A stretch of DNA of 64,000 nt from Myrica gale. Taxonomy: Eukaryota; Streptophyta; Magnoliopsida; Fagales; Myricaceae. Under the pieces are notes generated by a model. The model worked only from the letters and a program-made list of their open reading frames with translations. It did no database searches and had not been told where the DNA came from. The first letter of the stretch is position 1. Each line of letters opens with the position of its first letter. Positions 32,990 to 44,113 of this stretch are shown in pieces. The stretch lies in NCBI GenBank assembly GCA_963930655.1, contig OZ005618.1:9446001-9510000 (forward strand). The letters are read 5' to 3'. The translations under genes were made by a program, and so were the position numbers.

Positions 32990-33405
32990 AAAAAAAAAGA
33001 AGAAAAAAAAATACATTTTTTAAGCCACAAACTACCAGGTAGTGGCATATTACACCCCAAACTACCATCTTTAAGATATTGCACCTTCAAACTACCAATA
33101 TTAAACACTTTACACCTTAAGCTACCCATTTTGACACATTACACCCTCTAACTACTAATATTAAACACTTTGTACCTTTCATTTGACAATAATACCCTTG
33201 ACAAATTAATAAATTGACAACAATATCTTCAATATATGTAAATTGGGTCAAGGACATATTGTCATTTTAGTCTAAAAATTTGACAAAGAATGCAAAGTAT
33301 CAAAAATTGGTATTTAAAGGGTGAAATGTAACAAAATTGATAAAAAGTGTAAAACATATGGTAGTTTAGGGGTGAAAAATATATTTTTCCAAAAAAAAAA
33401 AACAA
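32990..33405. repeat. Foldback MITE, family FB1, copy B
   Basis: Same palindromic layout as 1108-1497: left CACAAACTACCA...CACCCCAAACTACCA, right GGTAGTTTAGGGGTGAAAAATATATTTTTCC. A-runs flank both sides. Non-coding. Confidence 0.6.
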
Positions 33406-36351
33406 AACGCCCAGAAATGTGAACATGAAAAGTTGGTACCGCATAATCTAATTGGTTGAAAAGCCCCAAGTCAAAGAGCACCGAACCTGTTCCACTTCAG
33501 CCTATTCGATTTTCATAGTCACCCCGTGCCTTTATGTACCACACAATACACCAAGTGCACAGAGTGAATATCATTAACACAAGCACCATATGGGCTTTAA
33601 ACCCAATAAGCCCACAAAAGAAGACATACAACCTCCACTGCTTTACATCTTCCAGCCCCATCGTTTCATCCATATCATGGAAACGAAATGCAACAACAAA
33701 GAAATACCAAATTCATCTTCTTTTTTCTAACATCTATTTTCAAGCTGATTGGAGGAAAGAATTCCGTAAACTCTGAGAGCGATAACATGTTTACTTCATG
33801 GCAGTACTCGTGTCCTCAGTGTAATATAATCAACATGCCAAGCCTAAATTACCGTGAGATATAATATAAAAGAGCTGAAAAATAGAGAGAAACTTTTCTT
33901 TTCTCTTTTTTAAGAGGGTGCAAGTGTACTGGTCAAGACAGATTTACTCATTTAATCTCATCTAAACGATATGTACAGAAGGGCAAGATACTGTGATGTA
34001 ACTCTACACAAATACCAACTTTGCCAGTTTGCTCAACTCGATATACAAAATGAACCTACACACTTTAATGATCTAGATATTCGACAAAAAGGCATTATTT
34101 ATAAGATGCAGAATCAGATAGATATCCACCCGTCCTGGAAATTTTCAATGACCCAAACACGATCAATTTTCTATTCTACATTTCCCGTTGACATCAATCT
34201 ACATGCAACAACCTTCAATGTATAACACGCACCTTGCATGGGAATGACCCTGCCATCCAACACAGCCTGAGAATCAACCTGCATAAAAAGAAAAGTTAAA
34301 ACATCTACATCAGATGGCAAATACACCAGAAACGAATTGAGAGTCATGCTGGCGAAGTACAAACTCGTATTCTAGGTCACTTTCCAGCCATAATAGGCAA
34401 GTAACATTCACCAAGAGGCCAATAAGTTCATAACAAAACCCTTTTCTTCTTTTCCTGTCCCCCAAACAACATACTCTCCATTGGAGACACTAATATGCCG
34501 TTTATATGAACAACACATCAGACATTTTTCCCATTTTGATAACCTTCATCTGATCTTTAACAACATGAATGTTGACAATCAACACACACAACCATCCAAA
34601 TTATCAGATTATTCTGCATGCCCCTCTTTCTTTTATCCCATAACTTAGCCCACCACAGAAAAAAACCACTAAAATAACGACAACCATTTTAATTCAAGCA
34701 TAGGTTTATATGAGCTACAGAGAGCCTTGCCACCTCAGGGTTGACTTGGCAGTAATCGGAAAGAATTGTAATAGCTGGATTTTCAAGCATCACCTTACAA
34801 GGAAAATGATTATGTGCTAATTACATAAAACTGAAAGCACAACATTTCAGAAACAGCACCAGAAAGCACCTTTACGGTGTATATCCTCCCTTGTAGTGCA
34901 TGAAAAACAATCGAAACAAAATATATATTGCACTCCCAACGTCTTACTAGCTTTCCTAACTTATGTAGTATCTTTATCTTGCCTACTATCAATTTTCAGG
35001 CAATTGCTTCTTCCTTTTCCTACCTATTTTGCCCCCACGAACAGTTAGAGAACCTTAAACTTCTGGAGGTTTATAATTAAAAATTGTCTTCCAGGAAAAA
35101 ACATCAGAGAAGGGGAGTGAATGCATATAAAATCCAAACAGACGTCAGTAGAAGAAGCCAGCAGTCAGGTAACCTGAAGGAAGTGACACCCTTAGCTGGA
35201 TTCAACTCTTCCCATCAGCTCAATACTATCTTCACGTTTCAATAAAAACCGAGCTAACTAATTTTGGTGGCCCAAAGTAAGAGGAGAGTGCCGTTTTGAA
35301 CACATCAGATGAGTCACTGCAACTTCAGAAACTGCAGGATTTTCAATGATTTGCCCTTTCCGAAATTCTACCTTTACCGGATCATTTTCTAAAAGTTAAC
35401 TTTATTATATCACACCCAAAAGTTCTTCCTCTGCAGTTCTTAAGTAGTGTAATTAAGAGAAGTCATTGTATTCAGGGAGAAACTAATTCAAACAGACCAA
35501 CTTGGATTTCCCAATTCTATTTTGCAGTAAATACTTAGCTCTATCGGCGTAATATTATTCCTCCTCCTAAACCATTGGATTTCCAACTAGAAAAACAAAA
35601 ATCCCTCACTGACAATATGAGTACACAGTGGGCTAACCAAGTGAAGTAAATCGATTTTTTGAAAATAGACTGATCCTATATTAGCACTTAAACTGACAAA
35701 AAATCTGAACAGAAAGATTCATTTCCAAAAGAATGATGCTCGTCAAATTAAACTTCAAAGTGCAAATAAAAAAATGTGTGGCAACATCCTGACCAGAAGT
35801 CCAAGGAGCCAAAGACACCAAATCATAGACCACTAGTGAACCTTCTTCTTTGGCTTAACTTAAAGCGGATATTAGGTAGTGCCAAAACAGGAAAGTTGAA
35901 AATGTGAGGGGGTTGGTGGGGATAGCTGTGGAGCTCTCTGTTTTCCACTGTGTAATAGACTGAGATCAACTTAACCCAGAAAAACAAAAATCATGCCAGG
36001 ATTATTTTGAAACCCCAAGCAATCCCAATTCTCAGTATAGAAGCATATATTACCAAACATGTACCAACTGACCCTAAGAGAACATAATCCAAGCAAGGCA
36101 CCAGAATCCCAAAAAAAAAAAAAAAAGACTATTATTATGCAATGATTCCATCCCATACAAAATTAGATAGCAGCTTCATAAGATAGTTCACAACAGAAAT
36201 AATTACAGGCTTCAAGAAACACGAAATTCCCACGTAAACAAATCATTCAATTGAGTGAGGAAAAACACACAATGTCCAAGCACTGACACATACAAGAGTG
36301 CAACAGCATACAGAAGATGAAAGGCACTATTGAAACTACCTGAAGAACTCC
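33406..36351. other. Spacer 3' of the NFRKB-like gene, with unexplained exon-like patches
   Basis: No complete gene is visible. On the minus strand, 34258 to about 34171 opens after a good acceptor (TTTTATGCAG) and reads VDSQAVLDGRVIPMQGACYT then a short tail to a stop. Another patch ending at about 34795 reads VMLENPAITILSDYCQVNPE after an acceptor-like TTGTAAG. I do not recognise either. They may be remains of a lost gene, exons of an unseen one, or chance. Confidence 0.3.
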
Positions 36352-39300
36352 TCACAATAGGCTTGCACTTAGGAGTCCGACCGACCTTTCTTTCCCAAAT
36401 GTTTCATCATCGAAATCTTCATTTGTGGAATTTTCTTGACAGAGCAATTTGTTTTCTCGCATAGGATTTATGTCAATAGCATCCCAAACCGCTGGATGAC
36501 CTTGATGTGTCTCACTGAGTTCAGATCCATGATTCATATCGACATTATCCCCATTATCTTGTCTCACATCATTATCTACAGGTTCCATTCCCTTATCATC
36601 ATCCATACAAGACGGTTCTATATTGAGATCAGAAGACAAATCATTTCCAGTTTGATCCTGAGTACCATGGTAAGCAACTGTCAGTGCCCCCTGGTCAGAT
36701 TGCTCAGGAGCATCTTTTTTCTGCCTTTTCCATTTCTTTGTAGATGAAGTACCATCATCTTCAAAATCTTCTTCTTCTCTTTCCCTATGTAAATAAACCC
36801 ATAGTTTCCTTTCCCCATCAAATTGCACACAAGGATCACGCTCATAATGCAAACGGTCCAGGGCCCCACTAACAACTTGATTAACTTGTGCATCAGATAC
36901 ATCTTCAACAATGTATTGAGAATCTCTTATCAATGTACAAACATCTGCTCTAGTACCAATACTTCCAGGCAATCTGGCAGCTGCATCTCTCACAAGACAA
37001 AGAATCGTGACGTGCGGTGGACGATCCCGTTTCAGCATAAAATGGTCTCTAGCTTTGGACGTAGGCTTACCACCACACCTTCTCAAAGGAGCAACAATGG
37101 ATTTTCTACCATCAGCAGCGGTGTAAGAGAAGGCCCTGTCAGGAATTGAATACCTGAGAACTTCCTCCTTACGGAAATAAGAACGCACTTCTTCAGAGCT
37201 TGGGCTAATGGTGTTAAGACTCTTCTGAGCTCTTAGGTCCCTAAACCTTTCTTTCTCATCCAGGTTAAACTGCATCAATGCCAGAGGCGGTGCAGGGAGA
37301 CTCCCTATTTGTTGAAGGGTCTCCTGACCACTTTTCAGCCAGTTTGCAAAACAATCAACCAACTTGACAAGCATTTTGTGCGGGAGACCCCAAGCTTCAG
37401 GAGAAGTCACCTCCTCAATAGTGTCATGATCAGATGAACTTTGAGAAACTGGACCGATCCAGGACCAACTTTTTGTAGGCTTTTCGTAGGTAGCAAGTGC
37501 CTTCCAGCCTTTTGCTCCTAAAGGTGCTGTTTTGGAGGAAAATATCTTTAGAACTCCCCTCACCAGATCCTGTAGTGGCTCTTGTGTCTCGAGTATACAA
37601 GGATCTCCAGGGTTTGACGTGACACGGTTAACAATCTCCTGAACAGTAAGAGAAGGCACATTCCCTTGCTCAGCATGCTCTGAGAGATTAACATCCACCT
37701 TCTCGTGAGAAGGAACTGCATCAATACTGGCCTCATGATTTTTGTTCTGCTCTTCTCTAGGCTTGCCAACCTCTAAATCTTCTGGAAGTGGAGTAATCAT
37801 TGCCAAGCGAACTGCAGAAAGAAGATGTATAATAGAAAATGAGAAGCCCGTATGAACTGTAGGTGTAATGAGGGTAAACTGTTTTTTCTGTGGTTTGGTT
37901 TCCAGCTCCATCTCCACTGCTACCGTTTCTGTAACAGGTAGCTCAGAGTTTTCCATGTCTGAACTACCAGAATCTTGGTCCAGTTTCCTTTTCCCTTTTC
38001 TCTTCAATGGAGTGGAATCATCAATTTGCCATGGAGCATCAGACTCTAGATCACCATCTTCATCTCTACCATGCATATCTGTAATATCCTCTTTTCCTTT
38101 CCGCTTCTTTGTGACTGAGTTGCAAACAATCAATGGAGCCTCAGATCTTCCATTACGATCATTCACATGTCTTTCTTTACTCTGATTTTTCTTCCCAAAT
38201 CTACCTTGGGCTTTATTGTCTGCCAATAGTTGTATAACGAGTGAATCATCCTCCTCAACAGCAACATCATCGTGCAAATAACGATCACGGCTGACATCCC
38301 TTTTCTGCTTTCTCTCAGAAGAGTAGGTCTTCAATGACGACATGTTTAACTTTTCAACAAGTTCCCCTCGTAATTTTCCGTTCTTGCCCACTTTGTGTAT
38401 TTGTTTCCTACCACCAGCATCATTGAACGTACCCGAGCCTGAAACATAGCTGTCTCCCAGAACCCTAGTGGCAGACTCATGCAAGGGACTGCTATCTCGC
38501 ATCTTACCCTTCTGCTTTGAAGTGTAGTTTTCTCCTCCCCGCACATGCCCATGATCACCAAAGCCACCCATCTTTTTGGTGGGAAGCATGATTCCATCAA
38601 GAGCCCATGTGTTGTCCTTAATATCATTCTTACTAACTTTCGCCCTTTTAACATCTAAGCCAGAACACAATGACTTTTGAGAACCTCCCATAACTCCAAC
38701 GGGGAAAGCCAACTTGCTCCTCAACAAAGGATTGGAATCCTCATCATCATCAAATTGCTCCGATGAGTCTGATTCTGTGTCCTCACTTTTCATAAATGTC
38801 CTATTAGTTTTCATCCCATTCTGCACAAAATTACCTTTTATCTTCTCTTGTGACGGTTCTGCTCTAAATTCAGACAGCGAATGTCGAGCAGTAATATGCG
38901 GCGAAGAAGACCTATATGATTTATAACTCAGATCGGGAGACTCCCTCCCTGTCTTCCATTTCTTGCTTCTAACATCAAAATCATCTTGGTCCCCCTGAGT
39001 CCTCTTATGCCAAAATGGTTCGGCACGATCCGATGAGTCAATCCTGTTTACCTTCAGAGGAAGCTGCAGATCTCGGCCTTTCAAAGACTTTATTTGATCC
39101 CCAACTCCAAATTGCTGCACACTTTCAGGATACTTAGACTTTTTGACAAAGTTATATGAAGTTTTCATGTTAGGCGGCTTTCCCATGAACACCTTTGCAT
39201 CTGACAACAGACGGGAACTCCTGTTCCTACCATGCACCGGTAAATCAGTTTTGGAAGGCAGAGGCACACCCATAAAACCATCAGTTGCTAAATTATCACC

Positions 39301-40476
39301 CCTTGAAATGCCATGCTTCTTTCCCATTTTCAAAATCCCAGCATTCTCCATCATGCTGCCGCGTGAGACCTTTCGATCCTGTTGGACACCCGTTCCATAT
39401 GTCATTTCTTCAGCATCATCACCAATTCTCATCTCATTCCTTACCCTGAGTGCCATTGCCAAATCGAACCCTGCAGCCCTTGTCTGACGAGAAAGAGCTG
39501 CTGCCGGACCATATGATCCAGTATTCATATCGGAACCATGGTAAACAGAGGGATAACAAGACACCATATCCTTAGCTGATGGAGGCATCGACCCAGCCAA
39601 CTTCAATATACCCTTTGCATTAGGTTTTCCATGTTTTTCTGGTTCTAAATCCATTGATCTTCCTCGTGAAGGAAAGTCCAAATTTGAGCTCACTCCATAA
39701 GCCAAACGACCCGTCTTCTGTGCAACTTTTTTCTCTTTGGCAGTTCTAGCCCGCAAATGTTCATCTGACTCTCTTTCTGACGAGTCAGACTGAAAATCTT
39801 CCATCTTCTCATACATCAAACTCTTTTGGCTTTTCATAATATTCAAAACCTGAAGTCGCTCTTCGATACTGTATCCCCTACAATTGAGCCAAGCATCCCT
39901 TATCTGACAAAGGTTACTAACCATATTGTTCTGATACTTCCTCAAAAGATGGTAGTGTTGCCGCTTCTGAAAGAAATTCAAACCTTCCCGGTAAAGAGCT
40001 ACCCTTGGCTCACACAAACCTCCCTTGAGGGTATCAAACAACTTCTTAATGGGGCTCCCGAAGTGCAAATTACCACCCGTAAAAAGCTCTGCCAGTGTAA
40101 TCATATACATGTCCTGGTCCATGTCCGGTAGAAACTTGGTGAGGCTTAACCTCTCCTCCTCAGACAAGAACTCATTCCACACATCTACTGACAATATATC
40201 CTCCAGACCCGGCAGATCATACAGCTCCCACGGAATACTACAAGTCTGATTCCCAACTTGGCAAAACTCTGCCCCAGTTTCCCCTAATTCCAACAAGTCA
40301 AAGTCGTCGGACCCTGCCCCAGAATCTGCATCATCAAATTCCTCATCGTCGTCTGATTCAACGGCTGAGCTACGCTGTTGAAGCTCATCCTCGTCACTGG
40401 ACATAGTCTCCCTACTGATAGGCGAGAACTCGGAATCGAACCTCGAAACCTTGAAGCTATTTTTCTCAATCGCCAT
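36352..40476 (-). CDS. NFRKB-like nuclear protein (INO80-associated family)
   Basis: One uninterrupted coding exon of 1374 aa. Human NFRKB is a subunit of the INO80 chromatin remodeller; the plant protein probably acts in the nucleus in a similar complex, by inference. The N-terminus is acidic (residues 28-65) and is followed by a DEUBAD-type domain (about 82-200; WELYDLPGLEDILSVDVW, then NEFLSEEERLSLTKFLPDMD), the region used in vertebrates to bind UCH37-type deubiquitinases. A long basic, Ser-rich, low-complexity middle with nuclear-localisation-like KRKGKRK stretches spans about 210-900. A conserved C-terminal part (about 1020-1250; WGLPHKMLVKLVDCFANWL, RPPHVTILCLVRDAAARLPG) includes the winged-helix-like region. 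The end, FGKERSVGLLSASLL, looks like a natural terminus. The plant homologue I recall, At3g45830, is similar in size. No frameshift or stop. Confidence 0.9.
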   Translation of the reverse strand: MAIEKNSFKVSRFDSEFSPISRETMSSDEDELQQRSSAVESDDDEEFDDADSGAGSDDFDLLELGETGAEFCQVGNQTCSIPWELYDLPGLEDILSVDVWNEFLSEEERLSLTKFLPDMDQDMYMITLAELFTGGNLHFGSPIKKLFDTLKGGLCEPRVALYREGLNFFQKRQHYHLLRKYQNNMVSNLCQIRDAWLNCRGYSIEERLQVLNIMKSQKSLMYEKMEDFQSDSSERESDEHLRARTAKEKKVAQKTGRLAYGVSSNLDFPSRGRSMDLEPEKHGKPNAKGILKLAGSMPPSAKDMVSCYPSVYHGSDMNTGSYGPAAALSRQTRAAGFDLAMALRVRNEMRIGDDAEEMTYGTGVQQDRKVSRGSMMENAGILKMGKKHGISRGDNLATDGFMGVPLPSKTDLPVHGRNRSSRLLSDAKVFMGKPPNMKTSYNFVKKSKYPESVQQFGVGDQIKSLKGRDLQLPLKVNRIDSSDRAEPFWHKRTQGDQDDFDVRSKKWKTGRESPDLSYKSYRSSSPHITARHSLSEFRAEPSQEKIKGNFVQNGMKTNRTFMKSEDTESDSSEQFDDDEDSNPLLRSKLAFPVGVMGGSQKSLCSGLDVKRAKVSKNDIKDNTWALDGIMLPTKKMGGFGDHGHVRGGENYTSKQKGKMRDSSPLHESATRVLGDSYVSGSGTFNDAGGRKQIHKVGKNGKLRGELVEKLNMSSLKTYSSERKQKRDVSRDRYLHDDVAVEEDDSLVIQLLADNKAQGRFGKKNQSKERHVNDRNGRSEAPLIVCNSVTKKRKGKEDITDMHGRDEDGDLESDAPWQIDDSTPLKRKGKRKLDQDSGSSDMENSELPVTETVAVEMELETKPQKKQFTLITPTVHTGFSFSIIHLLSAVRLAMITPLPEDLEVGKPREEQNKNHEASIDAVPSHEKVDVNLSEHAEQGNVPSLTVQEIVNRVTSNPGDPCILETQEPLQDLVRGVLKIFSSKTAPLGAKGWKALATYEKPTKSWSWIGPVSQSSSDHDTIEEVTSPEAWGLPHKMLVKLVDCFANWLKSGQETLQQIGSLPAPPLALMQFNLDEKERFRDLRAQKSLNTISPSSEEVRSYFRKEEVLRYSIPDRAFSYTAADGRKSIVAPLRRCGGKPTSKARDHFMLKRDRPPHVTILCLVRDAAARLPGSIGTRADVCTLIRDSQYIVEDVSDAQVNQVVSGALDRLHYERDPCVQFDGERKLWVYLHREREEEDFEDDGTSSTKKWKRQKKDAPEQSDQGALTVAYHGTQDQTGNDLSSDLNIEPSCMDDDKGMEPVDNDVRQDNGDNVDMNHGSELSETHQGHPAVWDAIDINPMRENKLLCQENSTNEDFDDETFGKERSVGLLSASLL

Positions 40477-40575
40477 TAAACATTAACACGCCCCAATCAC
40501 AACAAAATATAACAAACCAAAAACTCCAATTAACCGAATTTTCCAACCGTCATAGGACAGAGCCAAATCATGACC

Positions 40576-40758
40576 CTAAAAAGAAAAATGTCAAGATTAA
40601 AAACTTAAACCAAATAGATGTCCTAAAATTTACCACCAATTATGCAAATGGAGGGAGGAAAAATTCGGAAGAAAGCGAACGCAAATTAGTACACAAAATT
40701 ATTCTTAGACAAAAAGATGCCAGTTTTTTTTTAATTCGAGATAGGATCGAAAAAGTAC
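40576..40758 (-). other. Probable 5' UTR intron of NFRKB-like gene
   Basis: On the minus strand GAATGAG|GTACTTTTT (donor at 40758) and TTTCTTTTTAG|GGTCATG (acceptor ending 40576) define a 183-base intron about 100 bases upstream of the start codon. The upstream leader would be the GA/CT-rich stretch at 40760-41200. Inferred from splice motifs only. Confidence 0.45.
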
Positions 40759-40759
40759 C

Positions 40760-41250
40760 TCATTCGTGACTCCAAGTGCTTCTCCGGCGAATTTGGCAAG
40801 CACAGCTCGAAGTCCGAGGCAGGGAAGGTTGAAGAAGGAACTGCACGCAGAGAGAAAGAGAAATTGTGTCTAGGTAAATCTGTGAAACCCTAGGGGACGA
40901 GGCGATTATAAATAGAGAGAGGAAGCGAAAGAGGGTCGCAGGGGATGAAGAAGACGATGGTGACGTGGAGGGAAGTGGGCCGTCTGATGGCGAGGTTGAA
41001 GAGCACAATGAAAAAGACGAAAAAGGACAGAGACGGATAAAAGAGAAAGGAAAGAGGAACAGAGAGGGCGCGCGCAGAAGTAGAGAAAGAGAATTTAGAG
41101 AGTGGGAAGGTTTTGGTGTTAGAGAGAGAGAGAGAGACGGAGAAGCCAGCGAGTGACGTAATAGACGGCGTTGTGACTTGAGTTCCGCTTCTTTCTGGCT
41201 GGGCCTGCATTTTTGGGGCTGTCCATGGGTGGCCGCTAGGAGCAACTGGT
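40760..41250 (-). promoter_or_regulatory. 5' leader and promoter region of NFRKB-like gene
   Basis: On the minus strand the segment is CT-rich (CTCTCTCTCTCTAACACC near 41115-41135), typical of plant core promoters and leaders. The 161-codon and 106-codon frames here are Ser/Leu-rich translations of that CT-rich DNA and are not believed to be genes. Confidence 0.4.
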
Positions 41251-41795
41251 CTATGCGTCCGATGTCGTTTTCATATATTTTTTTTGTTTTGATGGTAGAA
41301 TATTAAGATTTATTCAAATTTCTTACTCGAATTCAATTCAGAAACTCCAACTAGCTAAAGAAAAACATAAAAAAAATTGTATAATATTTAAATCTTTTTC
41401 ATCTAAAGTTCAGGAGTACTCACTGTCAGTCCACTCTTCCCCACTCCTCTTCTGTAGAATGGCTTTAATGCTCTATGTTTTGTTTACTGGTCTTGAAAAC
41501 TTTTTTTAATTTTAAAAAAGTTTTCTAATTTAAGTATGATTTTTTCACAAAAAAAATATTTCAATTTTTTAATAAAAATTTTTATTTAATAATTAGCTAC
41601 AATTTTGGTAAAAACACAACAAACTAAAAAAAATTAAGAACATTCATAAAAACTCAATAGGTAATTTTTTTTTCTAAATATATTTTTTTACTCTCACCAT
41701 TCTTTAAAATAATAAATTTCAAAAACTTTCTCTTCTCAGACATCTTCCATCTTTGAAGGCTCTAGCGGACCCTCGAATTTGGCTCCCTCGACTAT
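41251..41795. other. AT-rich intergenic, nothing recognised
   Basis: Short unsupported frames only. Confidence 0.4.
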
Positions 41796-41803
41796 CGATC
41801 CAC

Positions 41804-42174
41804 TAGGGCTGAAAACTGGAAATGCGGTCTGGTTTTCAGACTGCAATCCGGTCCGGACCACATTTCCGGTTTTATGAAATGCAGTCCGGTCTGGCCGGAT
41901 TTAATTTTAAAAAAAAAAATTAAAAATTTCGAACTGCGCACTGTGCAGAGAAATATTTTTTAATAATTAAAAAAGTTAAAAAATTATTAAATGCGGTCTG
42001 GTCCGGTCCGGACCGCATTTAAAAAATTTATGACCCGGACCGGACCGCATAAATTCGGTCCTCTAATCCGGTCCGGACTGGACCGCATTTGAAAAATTAA
42101 GACTGGATCGAACCGCAAATTCGATCCGACTTTTCGGTCCGATCCTGTCTGCGGTCTGATTTTGTTCAGCCCTA
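41804..42174. mobile_element. hAT MITE (371 bp) with perfect 8-bp target duplication
   Basis: CGATCCAC occurs at 41796-41803 and 42175-42182. The left end is TAGGGCTGAAAAC and the reversed right end TAGGGCTGAACAAAATC. The interior carries many GGTCCGGACCGC-type palindromes, as in the copy at 337-725. Non-coding and dependent on a foreign transposase. Confidence 0.88.
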
Positions 42175-42191
42175 CGATCCACCATGCCAGC

Positions 42192-44105
42192 TAGGGCTGT
42201 TCAACCCCGGTGTAGGTGCCGGTTTTGCCCAAAACCGGCACCTACATCGGATATACCGGTTTTTAAAAAAATGCCACCTACACCTACACCATTAAGGGCA
42301 AAAACCAGCCCATAGCGGTGGCGGTTTTCGGTAATCCTACATTTATATTGAACTATTTTTTAACATATGACGCACATAGAAAATATAAACTCTACACTAA
42401 TACAATCTAATCTAAACTAATATCATTGTTCTTCAAAATCTGAAATAAAATCTAAAATAAAATCTGATGACCTAATACATTATTAGGCTTCCACTTATTA
42501 TAACATATCGCCTACTGACAATGATATCTTTGAAGAATTTTCCATTCGCTTCACTCATTCTTTTCCAAGAACCAAAGGACATTTAACCAGTTCCATAACA
42601 ATTTCTATTCTCCTACGTTGCAACCTCTTAGTAGAATAATAGTACATACGCATGCAACCTCTAATGTCATTCATGCTAAAACTAGCACTCATAAAACAAT
42701 AAAGATGTTCAGATCCAAAGGAAGAATTAAACAAGGCAAATAATGAAACTAGTCACTTGACACGTACTGCTCACAAGGGAAGGCACAGGTTATTATTCTC
42801 AAAAACAGATACCAAATAAAAACAGCTCAATGAACCATACTTGCCGGAGGGAAGGGCAGGCCTCAGTGGTTAGACTTGAACACTCAGATGCTTCAATTTC
42901 CTTCTATGAGAAAAGGAAGATCCACCTTCTCCTTTTGCTTGCCCTTGCTCCATTTCTACAATTACCAAAACTAAACAATCTGAGAGACTATACAGAAACC
43001 TCAGCAAAATTAAACATAGAATTGACATCAACTTAGTTAGTATCATCAGGGAATCCCAATCTCAAAACTGAGCCTGGATTGCCAAGCATTCAAAAATTCA
43101 TACACACCACACCAAATAATACCTAAGACGAAGATTACTTACTCATATCAACAGATGCAATTTTAAACCAACACAAATGCTACTCAAATGCCTTACAAGA
43201 AGCAAGCGTAATATTAGAAATGCGACCGAAATTAACCCCTTTTTTCATAATTAAGCACGAGACCAGAAAATTTGAAAAGGTTCAAAGGTAAAGACATATT
43301 AAATTTCTGCTAAATGTACAAAAACTAACAATGTTATGTACCAAAAGTTGCAGAACACAAATTGAAGGTTGATGCCTCAAACACCTCGCAGAGAAGCCAT
43401 ACAAGATCTTTCGGAATTATAATATATCTTAGTAGGTTCACACTTATCATCGGCTGAAGAAAACCGCCATGAAAAGCTTCCAAATACCAAAACTTTACGA
43501 TCCTTTGAGGTGGGGTTCGGTCTGAGTATTCAATGTACCACAGGTTCAACACTAAAAGCCCAACATCATCATACAAATATAAACACACCACAAATTAGCT
43601 TAACAATACAGACGAAACCCATTACTTTGCTACTTGAGAAAAGCATCACACAGAGGGAGACGACCTTGGAGATGTTGTCGTTAATCTCTTGGATGAGGGC
43701 CACGTTCTTGACCATGTTGTCCGCGATTCTCGACTGATGGTTCTCGTTCACTTGCTGGATCAGGGCTCGGTTCCGGTCCAGAATTATCTGCACTTGCCGG
43801 AACCTCTGGTTCAAGGCATCCCACACCTCGACGTCGCCTCCTTCCTCGGCCGTTTCGCCGGTGGTTGTTAGGGTTTTGCTGTGGTTGGGGTTAGAGAGCA
43901 TGAGGGGGCTGAAGCCTTTAGGGATTCGGGGAGGGGGAGGGATTCTGTCGAAAGGGAAAAGAAAGGGGGGTTAAAAATTGGGAAAACCCGGTTCCCGGTC
44001 CCTGGGATCCCAGTGCCGGGGAACCCGGGAACCGGGAATACCCCCGGGTTTTCCCAAAAACGTTAAACCGGCACCGAGATTTTCCGGTGGCACTGAACAG
44101 CCCTA
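42192..44105. mobile_element. Non-autonomous hAT element (1914 bp) carrying an ELF4 gene fragment
   Basis: ATGCCAGC occurs perfectly at 42184-42191 and 44106-44113. The left end TAGGGCTGTTCAA and the reversed right end TAGGGCTGTTCAG are terminal inverted repeats, and both subterminal regions carry GGTGCCGGTTT. Removing this element and the neighbour at 41804-42174 restores one continuous host sequence. The cargo includes a readable 5' part of an ELF4 gene (43569-43901, minus) with some leader. No transposase is present, so this is a gene-carrying (Pack-type) hAT element. Confidence 0.85.
43569..43901 (-). pseudogene. ELF4: ELF4 (EARLY FLOWERING 4) 5' gene fragment captured in hAT element
   Basis: ELF4 is a small helical nuclear protein that joins ELF3 and LUX in the evening complex of the circadian clock. 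Here a 110-codon frame starts MLSNPNHSKT. Residues 26-83 match the ELF4 (DUF1313) domain without stops: VWDALNQRFRQVQIILDRNR, ALIQQVNENHQSRIADNM and NVALIQEINDNISKVVSL. Homology stops there. ELF4 proteins continue with a Tyr-Ser-Asp-Leu-type end, whereas here the frame runs into unrelated residues (CVMLFSSSKVMG). The break falls at CTCT|GTGTGA, which could be an intron donor splitting the Tyr codon, so the fragment may be exon 1 plus intron start. I found no second exon in the element. Whether it is expressed is unknown. Confidence 0.8.
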
Positions 44106-44113
44106 ATGCCAGC

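Noticed and set aside
37868-38185. 105-codon plus-strand frame antisense to the NFRKB-like gene
   Set aside because: Shadow of the real minus-strand coding exon; low-complexity Ser-rich translation.
40760-41245. 161-codon minus-strand frame upstream of the NFRKB-like gene
   Set aside because: Ser/Leu repeats from CT-rich leader DNA; no domain, and a parallel frame of similar length overlaps it.
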